NCBI GenBank assembly: GCA_036346375.1
Contig: CM070505.1
Coordinates: 54,806,626 to 54,870,625 of the forward strand
Direction: 5' to 3'
Source of the DNA: Guadua angustifolia
Taxonomy: Eukaryota; Streptophyta; Magnoliopsida; Poales; Poaceae
Length of the DNA stretch: 64,000 nucleotides
Part shown: in pieces, positions 43,698-56,004 of the stretch
How positions within the stretch are numbered: the first letter of the stretch is position 1
How the letters are laid out: every line of letters begins with the position of its first letter
Notes under the pieces: model-generated
Seen by the model: the letters and a program-made list of their open reading frames with translations, nothing else
The model's database searches: none
What the model was told of the DNA's origin: nothing
Made by a program: the position numbers and the translations under genes

Positions 43698-46600
43698 TGT
43701 AACATCCCAAAATTTGGGTTTTCAAAAATTTATATTAAATTAGCTTTCCAAAAATTTTACATCAATCTTATTTAATTAAAGAAGCATAATTTAGAATTTT
43801 CTAAATCTAAAACAATTTAATGTGCCTTCTGTGTGCATCAAGTAATTTAAAATTTAGTTTTTACAGTGTTCTTTGTATATCAGGGAATTTCCCAAATTTG
43901 AGATTTACTGAAAAATACTTAAAATTATTAATTTAAACATTTGGATGTTAATTGGATTTTTATTGGATTTTTAATTTGAATTATTAATTGTTCGGGTAAT
44001 TCTATATCCAAATTCCAATTCAAGCCTTTCCTTTGAAATTCCATTTAAATTCAAAATTTGGATTTACCTTGGTGTTTTAATTAATCTGGCATCCATATCC
44101 TTCTGAAATTGGAGTTCAATCTTTTTCCGTCCGCAAAGCCAAAATTTCAAATTACGGGTCCTTATTCGAAATTTCACCCGTGTTTCAAAATACTCCAAAA
44201 ATCTCAAAATTTATATAATTAGGTTCCAAATATTCTAAAATGATTTTGAAAATTTTTCTAAGATTTATAGAATTCCTCTGGTATTTTATCTCTCGCGCTT
44301 TCATTAAATCCATATTTATTTGTCCCAAAATTCATCCAAAATCAGCGAAACCAATTTTATTGGGTTCCATTCTATTAATTATGATTTTTAGGATCTTTTT
44401 TGGTATTTTTAGATTTTGTTATCTATTTTATCTCGCGCGCTTTAAAATCCACACTGTTCATCGTCTTCAACCTCCAGACAGCACTATTCATGTCCAGCCC
44501 TTTTGCAAGCCAATCTTCAAATGCTCATAACTTTTGCAATTCTCAACAAAATTGAGTGGGGTCAGTTGCAAATCGTCGGTCTAGTTAAGGGCTTCAATTC
44601 TCCTATAGTTACCCCCTCTGATATCAAGTGAAACGGACGCTGCAATCACTTCTTTGCCGTTTCTTGTTTAAGCCATAACTTTTCTGTTTCTCCTTCCCTC
44701 AATGCGTGTGATCACCCAAAATGTACGTTTCAGTCTCTCCAACACGGTGCTCACCGTTTCCCTTCATTTCCAGAATATTTGCCCTTCCAAAAATCGAAGA
44801 AATGGTCGCCGGACGTCCACCGTTGGCATCACCGTGCCATCTTTTGATCCGGTAAGGAAAATCAACTTCCGTTTGCGTCATCTTGTGCGCATCAGTGTCT
44901 AGATCATAACCCCTCAAGAAAATCCAGGTTTTGTCAAGAATTGCTTCGGGAATTTGCGTTCGTTTGTCGCCAAGTCGAGTTCCGTTCGTCGTCGATTCCT
45001 CCCAAACCGGTAATTCCCAATCAAATTCCTTCTAAATATAGCCTAGTGTGGTAGTAATATACGCCGTGCTCTTGCTAGTTTTGAGAAATTCCGCGTTTTA
45101 TTGTGTTTTTGGCCACCATGCCATTCGGATGGTTTTTGGTCGCGTCGGCCGTCGCCCTCGCCATCGCTCCGGCCATCCCCGCCGTCGGCCGTCATGCCCA
45201 CGGGCTCCCCTCACCTCGCCGCCCCATCCCCACCACTGGCCGCCCTCAATTGGCCACGTCGCCCCAATTCTGTGCACACACGCCACATGCTCGCATAAAT
45301 GCCGATTTGATCCGTTTTTGCTCCAAATCCGGTTTTTTTTACCTAGCCACCACCCCAACCTTGTGTAGACCTCCCATGGCCTCTCCCACCCATATGCCAC
45401 CCCATGGACCTCACCCAAATCCTAGAAATCCATCCCTCATCCTCCAAAACGCCACCGAACGTCGGTCTATTTTGGCGTCGCGTTCCTGGTTGGCTTGTCA
45501 TGATTTTTGGTGATCCAACCATGTCACCTTGTGCTCTATGGTACCCTATATCTCCCTTTCAAATTTTGTGCAATTTGGTTCATGGAATCAAAAGTTACGG
45601 CCGCCCAAAGATCAAATTTTACCAGAGATTGTTCTCCCTCGTTTTTGCGAGTTTGGCTGTGAAATTTTTATGGTAGACTCCTCTTGATGTCCTCTACATG
45701 TTTCTCACCCTAACCCATGGTTTTGACCTCGTGATTTTATGTAGAAAATTCTTTTCTCCGATCAGACTGCGTTGCGAACGACAGAAAACTTCATCGTGCG
45801 TTCCCCGTTGATCCAAAAGGTAAAACTCAGATCCGTTCATGTCATATTGTCCCAAATGATCCCAGATAGCTCCCTGTAAAATTTGGTTAGGTTTCATCTA
45901 TTATTTTAATAGTTACAACAGTTTGATCTATTAGCTCCGGGAGCTGTTCGTCGGCAGATTGTGATCTGTCCGTTGGGTTGCTGCCAAATCCGGCAATATA
46001 GTTGAGTTCGTGTCACCGTGTTCTACGTGATGGACATTTCCCCTTTGCTGTTGCATGTACTGAAATTATTTTTATTCGTCGGCCGCCGCCTTTTGCCGCC
46101 GCCGCGTGTCGTCTTGTGCCGCCAACCATTTTGGTTTTTCGTGGCCATGCCATTGTGTCCAGAAGATCATTATCCCCTATTTTGCCCATCGGTGAAGTTC
46201 ATTTGATTCCCGGTTGCCGTCAAAACCATGTTCTAGAATCTACCCGTCGTCTTTTCAACTAGCCCTCTGTTATCCATTCGCGTCTTGGTTAGCCATCCTT
46301 GGTAGCATTCTATTGCTACTATGTCGTTGCACCGATGGTCGCCACCTTGTTATTTCATGAGCGTTCCGTCATCGCTTCGTCTTCTCCGTTAACGTTTCGT
46401 CGTTAACGTTCCATCGTTAACGTTCCTCCGTTAACGTTCCATCGTTAACGTTTCGCCGTTAATGTTCCATCGTTAACGTTCCGCTGTTAACGTTTCGTCG
46501 TTAACGTTCCACCGTTAACGCTTTGCTATCATCGTATCGCTGTCATCGCATGGGTACATGCAAGTGGAAGCCCTAATGTGATGTCCTTACCTTTTCTATC

Positions 46601-48971
46601 GCCTTATTGTGATCTAGCCCATCACGTTGAGTTCAGCCTCGTATTCTGTCATCACCGCCTCGTAGTAAATCCGAGTTCCGTCCCCGATGTAAGACTAACC
46701 TCCGGATCAAACCGTAGTGGATGTCGATCCCATCCGTTCTTGTCTTATCCTTGAAAATCTAATCTGCCATTAACCTAGAATTCATTCGTGGTCTTGGTCA
46801 ATAGACCGTTAGCCACATGTTATATTCTTGTGCCAAACCTAGTCTATCAGTCTATCTTCCTTTTGGTTGACTGTGTCATTCGATCAACGAAAGTCAACCT
46901 CGAGCATCTGCTTAGTTCATGGCGAACTAACGTATCATCATGGACCCGATCTATAGATCGAGAGTCCATATGTCATCAGCTATCCAATCAAGATAATAAC
47001 TTCTGAAGAAATATTCTTCGGAATATCATTCCTTCTTTCCCAGTTATTAATCTTTCTCTTCGGTGTATTTTCCGAAAGCCATTGTCTTTTGTCTAATCAT
47101 CGACCTAATCCATTCAAGTTCCTAATTTCATCTAAGCCGTTATGCCCAATGCTATTCGTTCTTAATTTGAAGTTTACTTGATTTGCCTTTTTGAGTTTTG
47201 TTGTATTTGTGCTTGTTTATCGTTAGACGTGTTGCTGGTAGTCGCTCGAAGAAGCTGAGAAGCAAGCAAGCAGAGATTGAAGATCGAGGATCAAGGATTG
47301 AAGATAAAGAGTAAAGAGCAGTTTATAGCAAGTGCCAGGCAAGTTGTGCTTTGATCATATTGCTCCCAGTTTTACAAATTTACTTTGATTCAAATTATTG
47401 CATGCTAGTTCAAGATTAAAATGATTTAAATTAATTTGGGATTAGTTATTCAATCCAATTGCTCATGTCACCTTGCCATGATTATTTGTATGCCATAATT
47501 CATTTGTCACCCTAAGATGGTTGATTATTAGTTGGTTGCTATTACTTGCCAATGTGGGTTGGTTAGACCGTGTATAATTGCTTAGCCATGCCACGTAACT
47601 CATGTCTTTTGAAAATAAAAGGATAATACTGATTAATAGATTATGAAATGTGTTTGTGAAATGGTGTGACGTGTTGCCACACGATGATGTTGATATGTGG
47701 AACCAGTGTGGTTCTACATGGATGTTGAGTTGTTGTTGGCATTGTGTTGCGCAATAATCAACTGGGGTGGTAAAATGTTTTAGACCAAGGCAAGTGGCAA
47801 GAGTGGCATTGGATATGTCACTTTGGTATTTGGCGGTGTTGTTGGTGAATTATGTGATTGTATTGTTGGTGAATTATTCGGGGTAGTCTTGCTTTGGTCA
47901 CCCTAAGGACTTAACCATGCAAGCCTTTGAACTGAGTCACTCGTACAACCACATGTCTAGTATGGGACAGACCTAGTTTAGTAGGATTATGATATCTCAC
48001 CTTTGATATCTCGGGGTGGCAGTTACACAGGGGTAACTGTATGGGGGAGCGTGCCTGTGCTACGGCTTGGTACCCGTCCAATGGTGTTCGTCGGTCCTAT
48101 ACTTTGGCTCAGTGTGAGGGAAGTGATAGTGAAGGCAACCCAGAGAGGTTCCTAAGTTGAGATAGAAGTTTCTGAAAGGCTTTATTATGATCGCTCATTC
48201 GCATACTCTTGTATGGCGATTCACGGCTGACGTGATGAGTTGATTGTATCTTGTGGGTAAAGTGTACAACCTCTGCGAGTGTAAAAACTATTGAATAGCC
48301 GAGTCCACAGATCTTGGACAATGCTCGGGATTACTGATCAAGGGTAGAGTTTTGAAAATAAAATGAGGTTGGGAATGTAGACAATGTGATATGGAAATTG
48401 GTTAAGGATGAGAAATGCTTTACTTGAGAATGATTCTGAAATTTATTATGGGTATTATTTGTTTCTATGCTTTTCTACCTACTATGATTATTTGTGAATG
48501 CCGCTTTCGCAAAAGAACCATTCACCATTCCTTTGGAATAAGCCATGCATGTAGTAATAGAACGCATTACAGTGCACGACTTGTTGAGTACGGTTGTGTA
48601 CTCACCCTTGCTATAACAAAACATCACCAGTTGAGGAGAAGTCTTTGTCTTGAAGAAGGAGAAGTTCGCAAGAAGGCGAATATCTAGGAGTTGAACCTTG
48701 TCAAATGCCTGTGGTATTTTGATGGGATTCACCGATGTTCTTCGTCTCATTGCTTGCTTTTTACTCTGAGTTGAAGCCATCTAGGCTTCACAATTGTAAG
48801 TTGACCTTAAGGTTGTTCAACATGTTATATTAAAAGATGAATTCTTTATTTATTATTCCGTTGTGTATGATTGTGATATTCATCTTTGCTAACTGTGGGC
48901 ACTAGCTACTGATCCTGGGACTAGTGCTGAAAACACAGAGGGTTTTCGGATTGCGAATTTGGGTCCCGACA
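43698..48971 (+). mobile_element. solo LTR (Tekay/Del-like, 5.3 kb) inside the transposase
   Basis: It starts TGTAACATCCCAAAATTTG at 43698 and ends TTTGGGTCCCGACA at 48971. The target duplication ACGAC is perfect (43693-43697 and 48972-48976). No gag-pol coding lies inside, so it is a solo LTR, unusually long at 5,274 bp. Open frames within it (e.g. 45103-45513) show no known domain. It carries the conserved LTR block at 48249-48318 and a GTTAACG minisatellite. Confidence 0.92.
46388..46522. repeat. GTTAACG minisatellite in the solo LTR
   Basis: About nine units of 15-16 bases, of the form GTTAACGTTYCRYC, are arrayed head to tail. Each contains the palindrome GTTAAC. It is non-coding. Confidence 0.88.
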
Positions 48972-49356
48972 ACGACAAGCCGATATTGGTTATTCCAGTT
49001 GAAGTTAGGTAGTGAACGAAGCATCCTCCACTTATTCTTAAGCAATCCGAATGCACGTTCCACTGCACTTCTACGTTGGCTATGTCTGAAATTAAAAAGT
49101 TCTTCCATTAATTGTGGCCCCGGTCCTGCATGAAAATTCTGCATGTGGTACCTCACATGCCAGTATGGAGCTAGGAAATGGGGGGCATTCGCATAAGCCA
49201 AATCCACTAGGTAGTACTTCCCTGATGAAAAGTATTAAAGCATTAGAACATTGTATCGTCAGTTAGCTGTTCCCAACATAGTACGAAAGTAATTATGAAA
49301 TGGACTCACCACCAGGTGGAAGCGGAAAAATATCTTCGTACTCATCAAGAGTCTCG

Positions 49357-51366
49357 TGAAACCACCACGGCGATCCAGAGGGGGGTGAATGGGAGCCGAT
49401 TTTTCCTCAAAGGAAATATGAGTGCTCTTCACGCCCCTCTTTCAGCCTATTGTAAATCCAACGAAAAGATTCAAACTTTGCTCACGAGGAGCAGCCAAAC
49501 ATGGTGCGAAAGATTGCTGGCTTGAGAGGGCATACTAGAGGGTGATTTGGAGACCCAAAAGGACTCTAATCGATATGAAATCACCTCTCAAACAACAGCA
49601 AGTAAAGAGGAAGAACGCGCACCTCAACAAGTCAAGAAATGAGAAGAACTTGGACTAGTTCTAATCTGGAATTACCAGGTTAGACCTAGAGGCAATCACT
49701 AGAACTAGTGCTGACCTGGATGGACTAGATTAGCTCTAGAGATCAAACAAAAACTCACACCAATTAGATCACACTCTTCTTGAAAGTAAATGCTGAATAT
49801 AGATGCTGAAAGTAGAAGACTTTAATGTAAATCACATCAAAGCAAGGGGAGGAAGAGTGGGAAGGAGTAGGAGCATGAAACTAAACAATCAAACCAGCTG
49901 GAAATCAACCAAAGATCAGCATCACAAGAATGCACAAGAGATTTCCAAACCACCAGAGAATATTTCTATTAACCGAGCAACCAAACTCTCCCCAAGGGAG
50001 GTGATACAGACTCAAACACAGGCTCAAATAAACCTCAGGGGATAGGGACACATCCCACACACCCCCTAGGGTCCTATTTATAGCCTCCAAACCTGCCCAC
50101 ACTTGGGCTTAACCCTGGATTATCCACTTAACCTGAGTTTACATGTGGGTTACCCACTCACGCACTAATCTCCAAGCACATCTTGACCACCTCCAATGGC
50201 CTCAGCACTTGTAGAGCATTAGCACGTCCCATGGATGTCGCGATATCCTTGAGCCCGGCCCGATATCTCCCCTCACCACAAACTCCGCACCCGGCCTCCA
50301 ACCGGGTGGCAAGCCCGCCTAACCGGAAGACTATCCGAACCGCCTGCTCCAAGTCCATCACCTGCAGCCACAAGTCCACAAGACATCCACAAACATAGAG
50401 AAACAAACCGATCCTCGATCGGGGTTAGCGTTAGCACAAATTTCATCCAAATTTGAATTTGACTCACAGATATCAACTTGACCGGATGCTGTGCGGTCGC
50501 CCACCGGACACTGTCCGGTGCAGCTCAAAATGAAACAGCTCACGAAAATGAACTTCACCGAACACTGTCCGCACATCACCGAATGCGTCCGGTAATGGCG
50601 GACGCCATCCAGAGCTGGTCGGACCAGTCCGATGAAACCGATAGCATCTGGCACAAATCAAAACCGTCTTTGGTGCGATGTGTAACTGCCCCGACTAATC
50701 AAGAATTTGAAAAATTGTACTTCATCGGACGTTGTCCGCAAATCACCGGTCGCGTCCGGAGAACAGCTCGCCCCGGGGCCTTCCGGGCTGTCTGCAACCA
50801 GCCTGCGCAGGGTCTTCCGGGCACTTTGCAAATGGCCCACGCGGGGTCTTCCGGGCATTTTGAAAAAGGCCCGTGTGGGGTCTTTCCAGGCACTTCCAAA
50901 TAGCCTGCCCGGGCACTTTCAAATAGCCCACCCGGGCACTTCCATATAGCCCGCCCGGGCACTTTCCGGGCTCCTCCAAATAGCCCGCCCGGGCACTTCT
51001 TCGGACATGTCTGAAAACCACCGGACGCCGTCCGTTCCTCACCGGACGTGTCCGCTGAAATCCTGAAGACTGGAAACTGGTGAAAAACACCTTCACCGGA
51101 CGCCATCGGCAGACCACCGGACGCGTCCGGAGAAACCTGAAACTGCAGCCCAGTTCAGAAACTTAACACAATGGCTTGCCAACTCTATCGCAGCTACTCC
51201 CAATACATTCTGAGGGGATTATAGGCAAGCTAGGGGAACCTCAAAACTGAACTTAAGGTCAAGATGCCCTACAAGCCGAGAATGGGTGCAAACCGCGGAG
51301 AACCTATCCGACACAACCCCGAAACCCCCTCACGACATCAATATGCTCATCACACTAAACTCCACA
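49357..51366 (-). repeat. SIRE-type copia 3' LTR
   Basis: On the minus strand it is proposed to begin TGTGGAGTTTAG at 51366, directly after a GGGGGAG tract, and to end GGTGGTTTCA at 49357, with TG...CA termini. It includes many CCGGAC and GTCCGGT copies and a minisatellite at 50777-51004. The partner LTR is outside the window, so both ends are inferred from terminal motifs and from where the transposase frame breaks off. Confidence 0.6.
50777..51004. repeat. GC-rich minisatellite in the copia LTR
   Basis: Seven or so units contain CCGGGCACTT followed by CCAAATAGCCCGC or a variant, with a period of about 23-40 bases. Earlier units are longer and more diverged, later ones more regular, suggesting growth at the right end. 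Confidence 0.85.
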
Positions 51367-51570
51367 CTCCCCCATGATGAGCATGTTGACAAACTCCAGA
51401 AAATGCAAGCAAGAAGTGAAGTTTTGAGGTTTACAACAAAATGTACAGGAAAACTCCCCCTGAAATCATAACTCCCCCTCAATTTAATAATCTCTTTTGA
51501 ACTCCCCCTTTGTCCACAAATTCTTTTCGGACCTGCCATTTTCTCTCAAATTCTCCCCCTTTTGGCAATA
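51367..51570 (-). promoter_or_regulatory. multiple polypurine tracts before the copia LTR
   Basis: The minus strand carries GGGGGAG at about 51367-51374, 51455-51462, 51472-51479, 51502-51509 and 51557-51564. The one next to the LTR is the likely plus-strand primer; repeated copies are usual in SIRE-type elements. Confidence 0.6.
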
Positions 51571-52561
51571 TGATCAGCAAGGATGCATAAGCCAAGAACA
51601 ACTCAAACATGCAACTGCAAAGCCTAGAAGGCTTTGAAGATTAGCCAAAAGGAGTTTCAAACCTCGAAACGACGTCCAAATATTGAAACCACGGATGCAC
51701 AAGCTTGTAAAAACATAAAGGTGATACTAGAGCATATTTGAGAGCAAAACAGAACTGACCTTTGAACAAGACATATGCAAATTTCAAGAAATGGTCATTT
51801 CAAAACAAACTTAGGTGCAAAAACTCAATGATCTCAAGCAAATGGAGATAAGTGCACTAAAGAAGAGTTTCAAGCTCAAAACTTAGGTCAAGTATTGCCC
51901 AAAAACTATTTTACACATTTTTCAGATTTTTTTCTTCATTTTTCTCATTTGACCTCAGATTTTAGAAAGCATCAAGTAAAGCCAATCCGTAGGGTAACCA
52001 CGGACAAAGGCCTCCTCTAGCTCTCTTCCTCATGTTTGGTCATCTTTTTCTCATTTTTTTTATTTTGCCAATTGCTTTTTCTCATGTTTTTGTTTTTCCA
52101 TATACATCGGGCTTTCCAAGACTTGCTAAAAATGAGCGGTCAACTTCAGACAGAGGCAAGCAAAGAGCTCCACAAACTCGAAGAGGGTCAAATAAGCGCA
52201 CCATAATTCGAGATAAGAGACCAACTCTTGAAAACAAGCAAACGTCAAGTTTTGCAAAATTTTCAACAAAACTTTTGTAGCTCTCACAAAGCCTTTTCTC
52301 ATCAGTTGTTAACACAAACAAGTGCATCAACCAGCTCATTTTGGAACACCGAGAGGAAGATCGATTAAACCACCAAGGCTAAAAGTCAAAGCCCTGAAAA
52401 CAAAATTAGATGCAAATGCAAACTCCAAAAACTAGAAACTACAGAAACTCTAGAACACCTCAAGCGACTGGGAAGGAAAACAAGTCTAAAACTTGACTAC
52501 TAGAGAACCTGAACACAAACCCTGTGTACCCAGGTGGCCTCAAAACACCTGCTAGACCTAT
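51571..52561 (-). other. copia 3' non-coding region, distal to the gypsy insertion
   Basis: AT- and A-rich sequence lacking a recognisable product on either strand. It continues the copia element's region between pol and LTR and joins 63631-63761 once the nested Tekay/Del element is removed. Confidence 0.55.
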
Positions 52562-52566
52562 AAGTC

Positions 52567-55500
52567 TGTAACATCCCCGTTTTCGGCTTTTTGCTAAAAA
52601 TTTAATTTAAATTATTTAATTTAAAGATTTGAAGTTTATTTGGTTTAATTATCTATCCTGGCATCCTTTCCACCTAAATTTGGAATTTATTCCAAATTCA
52701 TCTGTAAATTCAAAATCCGCTTCAAATCAAATTTAAATTTAAATTTAAATTCAAAAATCAAATTCCGAATCAAATTCAAATCCGCCATCGCAATCATTCA
52801 ATCCAAATTATATTCTCAATACATTTCTAATTTTTAGCCATTTTTCTTTTGGGCGAAATCTAATTGCTAGGCTCAAAATCCAAATAGTCTTATTTTCTCT
52901 CTCCTCTCCATCTTCTTGCTCACGCACGTCTTGAACCAAAGAGCCAACAAGCTCCAATGCCGCCCATGGTCGTCTCTCTGTCTTTTCCTTTCCAAACCCA
53001 ATCAAGCTTAAATAAAGCACCAATCAATATGGGAACTCAAGCATTGGAATGGCAAGAATCAGGAGAATCAAATCCTGCAGCTTATCCCGTCTGTTCCTCT
53101 CCAAACGCCGCATTAATGCCCAATTCGCGAAACCTTGCTCATACCATATCTCAGCCGTTTCTTCGTCTTTTCGCGTGCCGAGTGCTTCATTTGTTCGTCT
53201 CGGCGTCCCCGACGCAGATGATTCTTTCCTTCTCGATTCATCGTCGTTTCGACCTCCAATTTGGAGCAAGAACTCCGACCAACGTCCGTCGGCGTCGTCG
53301 TCGAACCAACTTTCAATCCGGTGAGCCAAGCCATGAATTAACCGTGGTATATCATGTCTTTTAGGCCGTAGATCAAAAGCCCTCAAAAATATTTCATCTT
53401 CGTTGCAGTTCGGTCCTTAACTTGAAGATTGTTAAGTAAATCGCCTGCTCATCGTTCATCGCCGATTTCTTGCGAATCGGTAACTCTCAATCAATTCCTC
53501 GCATCCATATATTCACTTTAACATTTTCTATCAATCGCATCCACTAATTTTACAAAATTTCTCGAATCAAAACTTTCCCCAAAATTTTCGGTCAAGCCTG
53601 TTCTGTACATCTCCATTGTTGCCGGCAAGAGCTTGTGCCCTTGTCGTTTGGGTCTTCCCGCCACCTCCGATGTCGTATCCCTTTAGCCGCCCCCACCGCA
53701 CTTCTCCCTTTTCATTGATTCGCCGCCTGTCGCGCCGTGCTCGTTGCCGCCGTGCTCTGTTAGAGCCGGCCATGGCTGCCGTGGTCCCGTCGCCTCGGTC
53801 GTTCCGTCGCTTGCCGAGCCCTCCATCGATCTCCCAGACCTCACCGCTCCTCCTGCACCCCTCCGCTGCGCGCCTCGCTTTCGTCGCCGAACGCCGACCA
53901 GCTCGCCGCCGCCACTTGCGGGCCCCTGCGCGTGCCGCCTCCCGCCATGCCGCTCCTGCCGCCGGGTGCCCTCACCTCTCCATCGCGTCGTCGTTCCAAT
54001 TTGTTGTCCGCCGTCGCTCACTTTGTCTCAATTGCCAACGCCATGTAAGGATTGAAGCCTCTGTTCTTCAATGAAAAAGTCTGGAGGTTGAAGAAAGGTC
54101 ATGGGAGGATGACGTGTAGGCCCCACAAACCAGAGAAATCAGAAAACGATTCAGCCAAAAGATTCCCGGAATATTCTATTGTTTTCGATTTTCCAATTTG
54201 TGCAAACTTCAAACATTTATATCTTTGTCATCAAACTCCGAATCAAGTGATTCAAATTGCTAAATTCGTCTAAAATCATCCTCTATCTGCCAGTATTTTT
54301 ATTATAATTTTTAGTTTCTTTTAAATTTATTTTATTCTTTTCATACTCCGTTTTGCGCGTAGTCGAAGAATCGATCGCCGCCGCCAACGAGGAGAAGACT
54401 TTCAGAGTAGCGCATCGCACCTCGTCGACGAAGGCAAGTCGTAGTCCTTTGATCATATTGAACCCATGTTTGCAAAACTATTTTGTTTCATACAAATGCA
54501 TGCTATGTGATACAAGAACTATTTATCGAATAGCTATATGCCAAATTTTCATTATGCCACCTTGATTAATTGAGATGTCATGTGTCCATTGTCACCCTAG
54601 GTTGGGTTGTTTACTAGTTGGACATAATCATAATACCAACATTGGGTTATCATAGCTATGCTTAGCCATGCTTAGTTGTCCGATGGGATTCATATCACAT
54701 AAGAATTAATGTTAATTTTGACTTAATGAGATATGGAATTGTGGCCGTTTGCCGCTATTGTAAAACTTGTTGTACCATGGCAAGGGATGTTAATGGTCTT
54801 GGTTGAACAAAATGTTTTCCCTTGAGCAAGTGATCGTGCAGTAAAGGGGGTGCTATCCGGCACATTGGGATGTGGTTGTCTTGCTTGAGATAATTTAAGG
54901 ACTTAATCTTGTGCGCCATTGAACTGGGCCTAACCGTGCAACCATAAGTGCGGTATGGGACAGACCTAGCCGATTAATTTGCAATGTTTAGTCTTGAGTC
55001 TTGCCAAATGTTGGTGTGGGTTCCGGGTTATGCGGGTAGATTCACATGGCTCAAGAGGGGCCCCGAGGGGCTAAACCTTAGAGGGCGATGACCGAGTTTA
55101 AACATGCATTGTAAAGGCTTTGTCATGATTTCTCTGCACGCACACCAAAGGAAGTGTGCTAATGGCGGCATAGGAGAATATCATGTCTTGTGGGTAAAGC
55201 TATACAACCTCTGCAGAGTGTAAAACTATTGAATAGCGTGTCCGCGGTCATGGACAAGCACAGGAATTTCACACGGGTATAGAGTGTTTTCTTGAAATGT
55301 GGAATTGTTGGGATGTGAGCAGGAGTTCACTTTGTTGTTCCGTTGTCTAAAACTAAGCAGTTGAATTGTGTGGTTGATACTTGTTTCGAATGATGTAGGG
55401 TGATGCCTCGTCATTCTGTTCATGTTGTCTACCATTGATTTACCAGATATTTATTATTGTTTTATTAATCTGCCTTCAATCTATTTACTGTATTTCAATT

Positions 55501-55987
55501 CAAGTTATTGCTTTACGCAAATGAACCATATTATGCCTTCCTTTGTTTAAACCATGCATTTAGTTACTTGCATTAAGTTTAGAGACTTGCGTAGTATGTT
55601 GCATACTCACCCCGCTTTTTATTATTGGGTGCTTATTCCATAAAGCGATGAAGACATTTGTGGTGAAGACTTTGATGAGGAGGAATACTATGAAGACTAT
55701 GTGGACTAGGAAGGCGTTCCCAGACGATTGCTGTGGCATGTCGAATGGCCTAAAGTTTTATATTTCATTTATGCAATGTTTCACTTGTTTCTTAAGCCAA
55801 GAGGCATTGGTGTATGAACTTTGACCATAAGGTCGTTTGCTTTATTCAATAATAATTTGCTTCTTCTTAGTTATTTCGATGTATGGAATGATATGTCATC
55901 TATGTTTCCACTTGTGTGCACTAAGCGTGATCCTGGACTAGTGCAAGATACCTGAAGGGTTTCGGATTTGCATATCCGGTCCCGACA
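52567..55987 (+). repeat. Tekay/Del 5' LTR
   Basis: This 3,421-base LTR includes an AT-rich start, a CG-rich block with chance open frames (53616-54074), and the conserved block at 55186-55254. It differs from the 3' LTR mainly by small indels near CG dinucleotides. Confidence 0.95.
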
Positions 55988-55991
55988 GAGA

Positions 55992-56004
55992 TGGTATCGA
56001 GCCA
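55992..56004 (+). promoter_or_regulatory. primer-binding site (initiator tRNA-Met type)
   Basis: TGGTATCGAGCCA lies four bases after the 5' LTR. It matches the usual TGGTATCAGAGCCA complement of tRNA-iMet except for a missing A. Confidence 0.85.

Larger units (their letters stand above)
37787..49356. mobile_element. PIF/Harbinger transposon, carved up by nested LTR elements (right end outside window)
   Basis: The left end is set at 37787 by GGGCGCGTTCGGCA preceded by TAA, the Harbinger-type target. An accessory ORF is on + (37926 to 42934) and a DDE_Tnp_4-type transposase on minus (from about 49356 to 43498), convergent as in PIF-like elements. Two solo LTRs (38060-41779 and 43698-48971) and a SIRE copia element (from 49357) interrupt it. 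The other terminus must lie beyond the copia element. The transposase is certain; the left boundary and the link to the accessory ORF are inferred. Confidence 0.7.
43498..49356 (-). pseudogene. PIF/Harbinger transposase (DDE_Tnp_4), split by a solo LTR
   Basis: Minus strand. A first visible exon ends 'FHETLDEYEDIFPLPPG' at 49310; an 87-bp GT-AG intron (49309-49223) follows. The next exon (49222 downward) reads 'GKYYLVDLAYANAPHFLAPYWHVRYHMQNF', then 'LMEELFNFRHSQRRSAVERAFGLLKNKWRML'. The last part holds the conserved RHS..R..VERAFG..K segment of Harbinger transposases. The frame runs into a solo LTR at 48971 and continues in frame at 43692 with 'VVAAMTLHNFLLEYG', the usual C-terminal LHNF block. 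A one-base loss after 'ENAY' shifts the frame before 'DLIAAGMWSAMN' and TAG at 43498. The upstream exons are cut off by the copia element. Confidence 0.9.

Noticed and set aside
45103..45513. 136-codon Pro/His-rich open frame
   Set aside because: Lies within a target-flanked solo LTR, is overlapped by open frames in other phases and has no domain.
46388..46522. CRISPR-like regular repeats
   Set aside because: Units are 15-16 bases, contiguous without unique spacers, and in a plant LTR.
53616..54074. 152-codon open frame in the Tekay/Del 5' LTR
   Set aside because: The matching part of the 3' LTR (61077-61718) has a different frame structure after small indels, so there is no protein constraint; it is CG-rich LTR sequence.
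43698..55987. The 43698 LTR and the 52567 LTR as a pair of one element
   Set aside because: Each has its own target duplication (ACGAC and AAGTC), and copia sequence lies between them.
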